Source of the DNA: Lysinibacillus sp. KCTC 33748
GTDB lineage: Bacteria; Bacillota; Bacilli; Bacillales_A; Planococcaceae
DNA: 64,000 nucleotides
Assembly: GCF_002237755.1 (NCBI RefSeq)
Contig: NZ_MWSJ01000003.1
Coordinates: forward strand, 310,001 to 374,000
Direction: 5' to 3'
The stretch's first letter is position 1; each line of letters opens with the position of its first letter. Positions 26,209 to 34,754 of the stretch are shown in pieces. The notes under the pieces were generated by a model. It was not told the origin of the DNA, ran no database searches, and saw nothing but the letters and a program-made list of their open reading frames with translations. A program made the position numbers and the translations under genes.

Positions 26209-28224
26209 ATGACACAAAGTCGTTTAGCAATTGATGTCGGTGGAACGTTTACAGATGTATTTGTTTTTAATGAAGAGACGGGAGAAGTATTTGTCACAAA
26301 AACGTCGTCGACACCTGCAAATCCGGAGCAAGGGATTTTAAATGGAGTAGCAAAAGCAGAATTAAATGGCAAGGATATTAAAATTTTTTCTCATGGCACA
26401 ACAGTTGGAACGAATGCGTTAATTGAGCGTAAGCTGCCAAAAACAGCTCTTATTACGACGAAGGGCTTTAGAGATGTCATCGAAATCCGTCGAGGGACAA
26501 AAGAAGATATTTGGGATACTTATAAAGATACTGCGAAGCCTTATATTCAACGACGGGATCGATTTGAAGTGACAGAACGAATAGATTATGAAGGGAATAT
26601 TCTTCAGGCTATTGATGAAGGGGAGATTCGTTTATTAGCAAAAAAATTAAAACGTCGGGGAACTGAATCCATTGCAGTATGTTTCATCAATGCCTATGTG
26701 AACGGGGAAAATGAGGCGAAAGTCAAAAAGATTTTAAAAGAAGAATTACCGGATATCTATGTTTGTATTTCAAGTGAGGTGCTTCCGGAAATTTTTGAGC
26801 ATGAGCGTATGAGTACAACGATTATTAATGCCGTTCTTGGGCCAATTATGAGTAATTACATTAGTAAGTTAAGCAATGAAATGCAAAAAAAGGGCTATGA
26901 CGATGAAATATTAGTATTACATTCTGGTGGCGGTGTCATGACTTCAAGTACAGTTCCTCGCTATGCTGCTCGATTGGCAAGTTCCGGGATAGCTGCTGGC
27001 GCAATTGCAAGTAAGCATATCGCAAAGTTGTGTGGATTTGACAATGCTATTGGCTTAGATATGGGTGGTACAAGTACTGATATTTCACTGATGTATAAGG
27101 GGGATATACGAATCACAAAGGATTGGTCTATAGAATATGGCTATCCAATCGGTTTCCCGAGCATTGAAATATTAACAATAGGGGCCGGTGGAGGTAGCCT
27201 CGCTTGGCAAGATGAAGGTGGTTCTTTACGTAATGGACCACAAAGTGCAGGGGCAGTACCAGGTCCAGCTTGCTATGGCCAAGGAGGTGCGGAGCCCACA
27301 AACTCAGATGCAAATTTAGTGTTAGGACGTCTTGGTGTAGATTTGTTAGATGGAACGATGCAGTTAAATAAAGAGGCAGCAAGAGATGCTGTGACAAAAA
27401 TCGCAAATGCATTCGATCAATCAGTTGAAGAAGCGGCAAGTGCCATTATAGAAGTTGCAAACGCCAATATGAGTGATGCAGTTCGCTTGATTTCAGTACG
27501 GAGAGGCTATGATCCGCGTGATTTCGCACTTGTAGCTTTTGGTGGTGCAGGCCCATTACACGGTGCTTATTTGGCAAAAGATTTAAACATCCCAAAAGTC
27601 ATTATCCCTACGCATCCAGGTGTGGGATGTTTACTAGTAGATGTACGCCATGATATTTCTAAAACGTATGTGAAAAAACTTGATGAAGTAAGTGAAGAGG
27701 AACTGACAAATCAATTTAGTGAATTACGAGAAGAGGCAAGTGCTTTATTAGAAGAAGAAGGAATAGCAGAAAACACATCGTCATTAACGAATTATATAGA
27801 TTTGCGTTATAAGGGACAATGGAGATCTCTAGCTGTTCTTGTATCCGATCAAATCACTTCCTTAGATGCTATTTTAGAAGCTTTCCATACAGAACATGAA
27901 CGCGAATTTGCATTTTCTGATAAGGAACAAACTGTAGAAATATTTGGCCTACGAGTAACGGCTATAGGAACAGTACCAAAGCCTAATTTCCCACAATATG
28001 TTGCTGAAGGCTCACTGGAGGATGCTTTTAAAGAAACACGTCCTGTTTATTTTGAGGGAAAATATATAGAAACAAACGTTTATAACCGCGATAAAATACC
28101 TGTACACACACAATTTGCTGGTCCAGCCATTATCGATCAGCTAGATACGACGACCGTTATTCCGCCAGGATTTACTGCGGAAGTAGATGCCTATAAAAAT
28201 ATCATTATAACAGTGAACTTATAG
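26209..28224 (+). CDS. hyuA: HyuA-type hydantoinase/oxoprolinase ATPase subunit
   Basis: 671 residues with start at 26209 behind AAAGAGGG. Family of N-methylhydantoinase A, 5-oxoprolinase, ATP-dependent lactamases and acetone carboxylase beta subunits: phosphate-binding loop AIDVGGTFTDVFVF at the N-terminus, SHGTTVGTNALIERK, the second ASKHA motif GLDMGGTSTDISLM at about 283-296, and VAFGGAGPLHGAYLA near 442. ATP activates a cyclic amide for hydrolysis. Adjacent hyuB completes the enzyme. Substrate cannot be read from sequence; the aminotransferase and semialdehyde dehydrogenase beside it favour a lactam that opens to an omega-amino acid. Confidence 0.9.
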   Translation: MTQSRLAIDVGGTFTDVFVFNEETGEVFVTKTSSTPANPEQGILNGVAKAELNGKDIKIFSHGTTVGTNALIERKLPKTALITTKGFRDVIEIRRGTKEDIWDTYKDTAKPYIQRRDRFEVTERIDYEGNILQAIDEGEIRLLAKKLKRRGTESIAVCFINAYVNGENEAKVKKILKEELPDIYVCISSEVLPEIFEHERMSTTIINAVLGPIMSNYISKLSNEMQKKGYDDEILVLHSGGGVMTSSTVPRYAARLASSGIAAGAIASKHIAKLCGFDNAIGLDMGGTSTDISLMYKGDIRITKDWSIEYGYPIGFPSIEILTIGAGGGSLAWQDEGGSLRNGPQSAGAVPGPACYGQGGAEPTNSDANLVLGRLGVDLLDGTMQLNKEAARDAVTKIANAFDQSVEEAASAIIEVANANMSDAVRLISVRRGYDPRDFALVAFGGAGPLHGAYLAKDLNIPKVIIPTHPGVGCLLVDVRHDISKTYVKKLDEVSEEELTNQFSELREEASALLEEEGIAENTSSLTNYIDLRYKGQWRSLAVLVSDQITSLDAILEAFHTEHEREFAFSDKEQTVEIFGLRVTAIGTVPKPNFPQYVAEGSLEDAFKETRPVYFEGKYIETNVYNRDKIPVHTQFAGPAIIDQLDTTTVIPPGFTAEVDAYKNIIITVNL

Positions 28225-28243
28225 CGATAAGGAGGAATGGGTG

Positions 28244-30220
28244 ATGAGTACAACGAAATTGGAGACAAATCATAAGGTCCAAAATCTAGACCCAGTAACA
28301 TTTGAAGTGTTAAAAAACGGCTTTGTCAATTTAGTGGATCAAATGGCTGAACAAATGCTGCGTACATGCTACTCGTTTGTTATTTATAATCGAGACTTCA
28401 GCTGTGCTTTATGCGATGCACAAGGGAATACCGTTATGCAAGGAACGCAAGATATTTCCGTTCACGTAGGGACATTGCATTTAACGGCAAAAGCTGTCTT
28501 AGAGGATTTCGCGGATGATATCCATCCAGGTGATGTATTTTTAGTAAATGATCCTTATCGTGGAGGAACACATTTCAGTGATGTACGTGTGATTTTACCA
28601 GTGTTCCATGACGATAAACTAATTGCACTCATGCAAACAAATGGACATTGGGCAGATGTCGGCGGTTCTAATCCAGGTTCCTTTGATATTACAGCTAAGG
28701 AACATTACGGGGAAGGTCTACGTATTCCCCCTGTCCGCATTTATAGTAAAGGTCAATATTTAACCGATGTAGTGAAGATTATTGTTATGAATATGCGTAT
28801 TCCTGAAGAACGTATTGGAGATTTGCGGTCTCAAGTGGAAGCGGCGAAAGTTGGGGAAAAACAACTCAAGGAAATGATTGAAAAGTACGGGATTCAGACA
28901 GTGCTAGTAGCTTTTGAAGAGGTTCAAAATTATGTAGAACGATTAATGAGAGCGAAAATTAAAGCTTTACCAAAAGGTCAGTGGGAAACGGTGGACTATA
29001 TCGATATGGATCCGCAAGTAGGAGATGGTCTCATCCCAATTCGTGTGAAAATGACCATTACGGAGGATGAAATAGCATATGATTTAAGTGATTCACATCC
29101 TTATATTAGCTGTTTTTTAAATGCAGGATTTGGCTCAGCCCTTTCTGGTACTTATGCAGGAACGAAAACATTTTTCCCAGAGATTCCGCTGAACTCAGGA
29201 TTTTATCGTGTTGTGAAAATATTCCTCCCTGAAAACTCTGTCGTCAATGCACCTAGTCCAGTAGCTGTTTCTGGCTATTGTTCAGGAGCGTTTGAAAAAA
29301 TTATGAATGCTTGCTTTGAATTATGGTCAAATATTATGCCTGAACGCGCTATCGCATGTTCATTTAATTTAGAATATTTATTAATAGGTGGGTATGATCA
29401 ACGAAGAGACGGTAGTGAATATTTTATGTGGTATGACTGGATGGCTGGTGGCCATGGTGGACGTATAGACCGTGATGGTGCGAATACTACCTCACCGGTG
29501 TTCGGGGTAGGCTTGAGTGTTCAACCATGCGAAGGGCAAGAGCGTTTGTCACCGGTTGTTACAACGAAGCATGAAATCATTATAGATTCTGCTGGTCCAG
29601 GTAAATACCGTGGCGGTTGTGGTGTAGAAAAGGGAGGCGTTTTAACGAATGTAAACCAAACAGTGATGTCCTATTGCTGTGATCGGTCTCGTTCCATTAC
29701 ATGGGGCATTATGGGCGGCTTACCTTCTATTGCACAGGGGGCTATTTTAAATCCAAACAAAAAGGAAGAAGAATTTTTAGGCACAATCTTCTCCAATGTT
29801 GAGTTGAAGAAAGGAGATTCCTTTACACGTCCATCAGCAGGAGGTGGTGGTTTAGGTGACCCATTAGCACGTGATGTAAACGCTGTTTTAGAGGATGTAA
29901 TTGATGAATATGTTTCGGTTGAGCGTGCGAAGCTTGATTATGGCGTAGTCATCCATGAAATTGACCGTGATATGGATGCCTTCGAAATTGATATGGCAGC
30001 AACAGTAAAGGAACGCGATTATATCCGCAAAAACCGCCATCGATGGCTGGAAACAGATCCAATTGAAGTTGAGCAGATGTATAACAAAGGTGAAATTAAT
30101 CAAATGGATGTTGTTCGAAAATATGGTGTTATTATGGATTACCAAACAAATAAAGCATTGCCGATCTCAACAGAGCAATACCGAGAAGCGATGAAAAAAC
30201 GTTCTTTGGCCTACTGGTGA
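28244..30220 (+). CDS. hyuB: HyuB-type hydantoinase/oxoprolinase catalytic subunit
   Basis: 658 residues from the ATG at 28244, 8 bp after GGAGG (a GTG three bases earlier is possible), 19 bp behind hyuA. Typical HyuB start DPVTFEVLKNGFVNLVDQMAEQM, metal-ligand-like GDVFLVNDPYRGGTHFSDV, TNGHWADVGG and the C-terminal PSAGGGGLGDPLARD. It is about 70 residues longer than many HyuB proteins because of the tail after that motif. Forms a complex with HyuA to hydrolyse hydantoins, 5-oxoproline or lactams. Last gene of the sigma-54 cluster. Confidence 0.9.
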   Translation: MSTTKLETNHKVQNLDPVTFEVLKNGFVNLVDQMAEQMLRTCYSFVIYNRDFSCALCDAQGNTVMQGTQDISVHVGTLHLTAKAVLEDFADDIHPGDVFLVNDPYRGGTHFSDVRVILPVFHDDKLIALMQTNGHWADVGGSNPGSFDITAKEHYGEGLRIPPVRIYSKGQYLTDVVKIIVMNMRIPEERIGDLRSQVEAAKVGEKQLKEMIEKYGIQTVLVAFEEVQNYVERLMRAKIKALPKGQWETVDYIDMDPQVGDGLIPIRVKMTITEDEIAYDLSDSHPYISCFLNAGFGSALSGTYAGTKTFFPEIPLNSGFYRVVKIFLPENSVVNAPSPVAVSGYCSGAFEKIMNACFELWSNIMPERAIACSFNLEYLLIGGYDQRRDGSEYFMWYDWMAGGHGGRIDRDGANTTSPVFGVGLSVQPCEGQERLSPVVTTKHEIIIDSAGPGKYRGGCGVEKGGVLTNVNQTVMSYCCDRSRSITWGIMGGLPSIAQGAILNPNKKEEEFLGTIFSNVELKKGDSFTRPSAGGGGLGDPLARDVNAVLEDVIDEYVSVERAKLDYGVVIHEIDRDMDAFEIDMAATVKERDYIRKNRHRWLETDPIEVEQMYNKGEINQMDVVRKYGVIMDYQTNKALPISTEQYREAMKKRSLAYW

Positions 30221-30259
30221 CAGACATAACGTTCTTGCAATCAAGTGTTAATTAAAATA

Positions 30260-30283
30260 AGAGAGTAGTATACACTACTCTCT
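30260..30283. terminator. Hairpin after hyuB
   Basis: AGAGAGTAGT (30260-30269), loop ATAC, ACTACTCTCT (30274-30283). A T-rich stretch follows only on the minus strand, so it may serve the response regulator gene at 30436 or both directions. Confidence 0.5.
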
Positions 30284-30337
30284 AGAAAATAAGGGTATAA
30301 AATTTTTGATGGCTTCTATCATGGTATCGTAACGTAT

Positions 30338-30367
30338 GACCACAAAAAAACCACAATTTGACCACAA
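30338..30367. repeat. Three CCACAA repeats at 11-bp spacing
   Basis: CCACAA at 30340, 30351 and 30362, in the context GACCACAA, AACCACAA, GACCACAA. One-helical-turn spacing is typical of arrayed protein sites, such as arm sites of tyrosine recombinases or OmpR/NarL-type binding; nature unknown. Confidence 0.5.
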
Positions 30368-30435
30368 TCTTTTTCTCGGTTCCCCATTATTTTTTACGGT
30401 TTTTAATTAGAAAAATCCCCCTTATATGCGGTTTT

Positions 30436-31077
30436 TTATAACAAACCAATGTCCCTAATTTTTTCAACAGCTTCTATTCTTGAATGTACTTGTAGTTTTT
30501 TGAAAATCTTTGTTAAACGATATTCGACTGTGCGTAAACTGACAAATAAATTTTCTGCTATTTTTTTATTTGTTTTTCCAGCGGCCACTAATTTAAGCAA
30601 GGCTAGTTCATTTTTTTGGAGGTCATATTGGAATAACTGATTCATTAAGTCCATTCTGTTCTTTTGGCGATCGACTACTTTTAATCGTTGTAATAATTGT
30701 ACTGGCATCATGGCATTCCCATCTAGAGCGGAGTGTATTGCCGCAATAAGATTTTCTGTAGATGCTGTTTTACTAACAAAACTATAAACACCGGATTCTA
30801 CTAATATATCGAAGAAAGGTTCAATGTCGTATCCTGTGTAAATAATTTTAATTACATCATAATTTAGTTTTTTTACACTTTTTAATAATGCTAGATCCTT
30901 TAAAAAGGGCATGTTTATATCAAATAAAAATATATCAAATGTTTGTTGTGAGAGAGCATTCAAAGATTCCTCATCAGTTCTTACAACCGTGACATGGAAA
31001 TTTCCTTCTTGTTCTAACAATAATTTTATACCTTCACCAACAGCTTTATGGTTATCTACTACTAAAATATTTACCAA
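30436..31077 (-). CDS. NarL/LuxR-family response regulator (orphan)
   Basis: 213 residues: REC domain with phospho-acceptor Asp53 in DIFLFDINMPFL, acidic pair near residue 8 (VVDNH) and Lys near 103 (FVSKTAS), then a LuxR/GerE helix-turn-helix at about 148-213 (ELALLKLVAAGKTNKKIAENLFVSLRTVEYRLTKIFKKL). AGGAGG-type site precedes the start. No histidine kinase gene is adjacent, so its partner is elsewhere. In the REC domain the usual second acidic residue is Asn (VVDNH rather than VDDH). Targets unknown. Confidence 0.9.
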   Translation of the reverse strand: MVNILVVDNHKAVGEGIKLLLEQEGNFHVTVVRTDEESLNALSQQTFDIFLFDINMPFLKDLALLKSVKKLNYDVIKIIYTGYDIEPFFDILVESGVYSFVSKTASTENLIAAIHSALDGNAMMPVQLLQRLKVVDRQKNRMDLMNQLFQYDLQKNELALLKLVAAGKTNKKIAENLFVSLRTVEYRLTKIFKKLQVHSRIEAVEKIRDIGLL

Positions 31078-31187
31078 CTTCTTACCTCCTTGATGAAAAT
31101 AGGCTATTATTTTGAAACTGTTAATTATAATGCATTATACCTAATTTTATGCTGAAAAGGGATACAATTCATAAATAGATTTAACTT

Positions 31188-31290
31188 ATTTCAACGGGTA
31201 TCTAAACACCCATTGAAATAGAGGAACTAGTCTAAGAAAGCCACGTCCTGTGGCAATTTATCTGCGTGAAAGCGACAACAACAGCAGCAG
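31188..31290. repeat. Mosaic of repeat remnants
   Basis: TTCAACGGGTATCTAAACACCC hairpin region (31192-31217), GCCACGTCCTGTGGC (31240-31254), which matches an R2 hairpin with one change, and GCGTGAAAGCGACAACAACAG (31264-31284), which matches R1 in inverted orientation. Nothing else is evident in the 31078-31460 gap apart from the terminator at 31344. Confidence 0.45.
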
Positions 31291-31343
31291 ATCATGAATC
31301 TTTTTATAGAAAAAAACATGGCTATCGAATAAGTGGTTAAATT

Positions 31344-31386
31344 AAAACACTATTAGTATAAAATTACACTAATAGTGTTTTTTTTG
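31344..31386 (+). terminator. Terminator-like hairpin with no upstream gene
   Basis: AAAACACTATTAGT and ACTAATAGTGTTTT (31344-31357/31368-31381) followed by Ts on the plus strand. No plus-strand gene lies directly upstream, so it may end a small RNA or be left from a lost gene. Confidence 0.7.
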
Positions 31387-31460
31387 TTGTGTCGGCAAAT
31401 TTTGAAGGACATCGATAAAATAGCATTACTTGATTGAGTAATGCTTCGGGAGGGAATAAA

Positions 31461-31949
31461 ATGACATTGTTACGTTCTTGGCATGTCAAAATTATGATGG
31501 CATGTATTGTTGCATTAATTGTTGCGGTAATTGGTACCAAGTTATTTCTTACTTATCCACTGTCAACAAGGGGGATCTATCTATTTGGTATATATTCAAT
31601 GTCAACAATTGGTATACTTGCTCTTATTGTGCTACCAATCACGCTGATTTTAGCTGGAAGACGCTTTGCTCCAGCGCCATTGAATAATTTCACTACGTGG
31701 GTTGTTATCATGATGATTGGTATTTGCATCTTACATTGGATAGATCAAGATGATAATGGATTTTTGATGACGCTTGTCACGCTTGATTTTGTATTTATGC
31801 GGCTGCTCCATCACGACACTGTACGAGAGTATATGATTGCTAATGATTTTACGTTTTTTAGCTATATCGTGCGCATTATGCTTGGGGTATTATATGGTGT
31901 TTTGTTGGATGCATTCAGCTATTTCTTCAAAAAGATAATGAAACGATAA
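31461..31949 (+). CDS. Small membrane protein of unknown function
   Basis: 162 residues from the ATG at 31461, 7 bp behind GGGAGG. Four hydrophobic segments (about residues 10-32, 39-62, 70-92, 130-155), with charged loops HWIDQDDNG and MRLLHHDTVREY and a basic tail KKIMKR. I recognise no family. Stands alone between a terminator-like hairpin upstream and a hairpin at 31965. Confidence 0.65.
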   Translation: MTLLRSWHVKIMMACIVALIVAVIGTKLFLTYPLSTRGIYLFGIYSMSTIGILALIVLPITLILAGRRFAPAPLNNFTTWVVIMMIGICILHWIDQDDNGFLMTLVTLDFVFMRLLHHDTVREYMIANDFTFFSYIVRIMLGVLYGVLLDAFSYFFKKIMKR

Positions 31950-31964
31950 GTTTTCTTAAACAGC

Positions 31965-31991
31965 AGAAGACTGCCTTTAAGGCAGTCTTCT
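31965..31991 (+). terminator. Hairpin after membrane protein gene
   Basis: AGAAGACTGCC/GGCAGTCTTCT around loop TTTAA; no clear T tract. Confidence 0.55.
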
Positions 31992-32051
31992 CGCAGTAAT
32001 ACGCACACTGTAGTAAGAGCATTGAGTGGGGGGGTTCATAGAAGCGAAGTG

Positions 32052-33176
32052 TTAGTCTGTCTTAAATCGACTAAGGCTAAAGGGTGATAAATCCTGTATG
32101 CTTTTTCCGTTTAGCGTTAAATCTGCTAGTACTTCACCCACTGCACTACTGAATTTAAAACCATGTCCTGAGAAGCCCGCTGCAATGATAATATTTCGAT
32201 TCTCAGGTAAAAAATCAATAATGAAATCCTCATCTGGTGTCATCGAATATTTACATGTTTTGCCGAATTTCAACGCACCGTGCTGAGGCATAAAACAATT
32301 GATAAAATTTTGTAAATCTATTGCATCCTGTTCGTCGAATGGACGTAGCGGATCATTTGGATTGACTGCCTCACCGCCATCATGTCTGCCAAGCTTTAGG
32401 CCTGCTCCATCGATACTTGGAAAACCATAGTACATAGAATCAGTAAATTCAAAACAATAGGCTGGGAAAATTTCTTCATGATAAAGCTGCTCATCAGCCT
32501 GAAACCATGCAAATGTTTTTCGCGTCGGTGTTACAGGGATGGTGATGTCCATTGTTTGTAGTAACTCAGTTGCCCAAGCACCAGCAGTTACAATTAAATG
32601 TTTAGCTTCGTAAATATTATTCAACGTTTGGACACGGACAATTTCTCCAGCTTTGATGTTCTTCACTTTTTCATTTGTATGTAAGGTTGCTCCTGCCTCA
32701 ATAGCTAATTTTTTATAAGCGCTAATGCAGGCTTCTACACGGAGGACACCGGCAGTAGGCTCAAAGCAAGCAACAAAGTTTTCTGGTAATGATAATCCAG
32801 GCCATTTTTCCATTGCCTCAGCCGCAGAATACTGCTCTAATGTTAAATCATAGAGCCTAGCACTTGTTTTCACATTTTGAATAAATGGATGGGTCTCTTC
32901 ACCGACATTCATTACCCCTGTTTGTAAAAATAAAGTTTCACCCGTTAACGTTTCAAGCTCTTTCCATAATTCACCTGCTCTTTTGACAAAAGGGACATAG
33001 CTAGCGCCTTCACCATACGCAAAGCGAATAATTCTCGTTTCCCCATGATGACTACCTTCCTCATGTGGAGGATTAAAGGCATCAAGCATCAAGACATTTT
33101 TTCCTGCTTTCGCTAAATGATAACCAGCTGCCATCCCCATCGATCCTGCACCAATAATAATTGCGTCGTAAATCAT
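32052..33176 (-). CDS. FAD-dependent N-methyl amino acid oxidase (SoxA/MTOX-like)
   Basis: 374 residues from the ATG at 33176 with AGGG upstream; a longer in-frame reading runs into an R2 repeat and is not used. Monomeric sarcosine oxidase / N-methyltryptophan oxidase family: YDAIIIGAGSMGMAAGYHLAKAGKNVLMLD, then SHHGETRIIRFAYGEG, where His and Arg sit over the flavin, and KFGKTCKYSMTPDEDFIID, whose Cys is the usual covalent FAD attachment (motif KTCKY). Oxidises N-methyl amino acids to the amino acid, formaldehyde and hydrogen peroxide. Substrate could be sarcosine, N-methyltryptophan or another secondary amine. Confidence 0.9.
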   Translation of the reverse strand: MIYDAIIIGAGSMGMAAGYHLAKAGKNVLMLDAFNPPHEEGSHHGETRIIRFAYGEGASYVPFVKRAGELWKELETLTGETLFLQTGVMNVGEETHPFIQNVKTSARLYDLTLEQYSAAEAMEKWPGLSLPENFVACFEPTAGVLRVEACISAYKKLAIEAGATLHTNEKVKNIKAGEIVRVQTLNNIYEAKHLIVTAGAWATELLQTMDITIPVTPTRKTFAWFQADEQLYHEEIFPAYCFEFTDSMYYGFPSIDGAGLKLGRHDGGEAVNPNDPLRPFDEQDAIDLQNFINCFMPQHGALKFGKTCKYSMTPDEDFIIDFLPENRNIIIAAGFSGHGFKFSSAVGEVLADLTLNGKSIQDLSPFSLSRFKTD

Positions 33177-33265
33177 ATTAATCCCTACTTTTTTGCTCAA
33201 GTATAACAAAATAAAAGGAGGTAGGACAGAAATTTCAGAAAATATTTTAAATTTCTTTAAGCCTA

Positions 33266-33303
33266 CCACCGATTCTGGACGCAATTATGCCGAGGCATAA
33301 TTG
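33266..33303. repeat. Dispersed repeat R2, right-end copy
   Basis: CCGATTCTGGACGCAATTATG onward matches 24560-24597 with a few changes. It contains the perfect hairpin CAATTATGCC-GA-GGCATAATTG. A 10-bp piece of it in inverted form (ATGCCTCGG at 26086) may be a further remnant. Confidence 0.7.
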
Positions 33304-33311
33304 AGAGTAGA

Positions 33312-33344
33312 AAATGCACAATCTCACTAGGAGGTTGTGCATTT
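33312..33344 (-). terminator. Terminator of guaD-permease operon
   Basis: AAATGCACAATCTC pairs with GAGGTTGTGCATTT (33312-33325/33331-33344); the minus-strand side continues into T. Confidence 0.75.
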
Positions 33345-33362
33345 GAATAAAAGTCTTAAAAG

Positions 33363-34715
33363 CTATTTCGCGCTTGGTAATATTTTATTTAACAATATGG
33401 CTACTATAGCAGCTGTTGCTATTGGAGAGCCGAATAAATATTGAACGGTTGTTGGTAATGAATATAAGAAATCTTTCGGAAGTAATGTAAGGGCTAATGT
33501 TAAAATCACTGGTACTGCGATTACATACATTTCCTTTTCACCAATGTTTTCATTTTTCATTATTTGTAAACCACTGATGGCAATAATGCCACAAACGATC
33601 ACGAATACACCACCGATAACTGCTGAAGGAATTGCAGAAATAAGAGCAGCTAGTTTACCAGAGAAGCCGAATAAAATAAACCAAAAACCTGCAGCAATAA
33701 AAACACGGCGACTTGCGATACCTGTAATCGATATCACACCTGCATTTGTTGAATAGCCAGTAACAGGAGTTGAGCCTAGTAATGATGCAATGAAACAACC
33801 AATTCCTTCGCCGATAACTCCACGATTAATTTGTTTATCAGTTAATGGCTGATCAATAACGTTACTCACTGCAAACCATGTACCTGTAGTTTCTGCCATT
33901 AACACGATATAAATAATCACCATCGTAATGATAGCTGAAAAATTAAACGTAAAGCCGAAATCTGTAAATGGAATTTGAGGCATACTAAACCATTTTGCTT
34001 GTGACACTGCTGATAAATCTAAAACACCCATAATATTTGCGGCAATACAACCTGCGATTAAAGCGATAATTACTGAAGCGATACGAAATACGCGACCTTT
34101 TTTATTAAAGACAGAGCCTAGCATAACACAAAGGATTAGAACGCTAGCAGAAATAAGAGCTAAATAGATGTTTTGGTTAATAGATGCGCCTGCCGCATTA
34201 AAAATGTTATTACTTAAACCTACAGGCATTAATGAAAGACCTACTACAAAAATAATTGTCCCACCGACAATTGGTGGAATGAATGTTTTCACGATTTTAT
34301 TGAATATACCTGTAACACCTAAAATAATTACTAAGATGGCGCCGACTAAACTTGCTCCTAGCACAGTACTCCAACCGAGATCTCCACTACCACTCGCTGC
34401 ATAAATACCTACAATTGCACCGATTGGAACATATGAAGGACCTTGTGCTATCGGTAACTTCATGCAAAAGTGAGTTTGAATAATTGTTGCAATTCCTGCA
34501 GCAATGAAAGTCGATTGAATTAATGCGCTTGATTGTCCTGATTGTAAACCGATTAACATGGCAATTAAGAATGGCACTACGTAGACGTCCATCGCCATGA
34601 CGTGCTGTAAACCGAGTAGAGCTGATTGACCAAATGATACCTTCTCATCTGGTAAAACTGTTAACTGCTGATTTTTTATTTTGTCGATTGCTAATTTGTT
34701 ATGTTGCGTTTCCAC
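33363..34715 (-). CDS. NCS2-family purine (xanthine/urate) permease
   Basis: 450 residues with a GTG start at 34715 and GAGGTG upstream. Nucleobase-cation symporter 2 family, 12 to 14 membrane helices, with the signature GEGIGCFIASLLGSTPVTGYSTNAG around 297-321 and QGPSYVPIGAIVG in helix 3. Lies 39 bp behind the guanine deaminase gene, so it probably imports a purine (guanine, xanthine or urate) for that pathway. Exact substrate unknown. Confidence 0.9.
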   Translation of the reverse strand: METQHNKLAIDKIKNQQLTVLPDEKVSFGQSALLGLQHVMAMDVYVVPFLIAMLIGLQSGQSSALIQSTFIAAGIATIIQTHFCMKLPIAQGPSYVPIGAIVGIYAASGSGDLGWSTVLGASLVGAILVIILGVTGIFNKIVKTFIPPIVGGTIIFVVGLSLMPVGLSNNIFNAAGASINQNIYLALISASVLILCVMLGSVFNKKGRVFRIASVIIALIAGCIAANIMGVLDLSAVSQAKWFSMPQIPFTDFGFTFNFSAIITMVIIYIVLMAETTGTWFAVSNVIDQPLTDKQINRGVIGEGIGCFIASLLGSTPVTGYSTNAGVISITGIASRRVFIAAGFWFILFGFSGKLAALISAIPSAVIGGVFVIVCGIIAISGLQIMKNENIGEKEMYVIAVPVILTLALTLLPKDFLYSLPTTVQYLFGSPIATAAIVAILLNKILPSAK

Positions 34716-34754
34716 TTAGATGTACACCTCAAAGTTGTAAATTTAGAATTTTAT

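Noticed and set aside
30221..30435. tRNA or integrase gene in the gap near the CCACAA boxes
   Set aside because: No cloverleaf and no reading frame with recombinase motifs are visible.
33177..33284. N-terminal extension of the sarcosine-oxidase-like protein
   Set aside because: The extra 36 residues are encoded partly by an R2 repeat and precede the flavin-binding start; the ATG at 33176 has a ribosome binding site.
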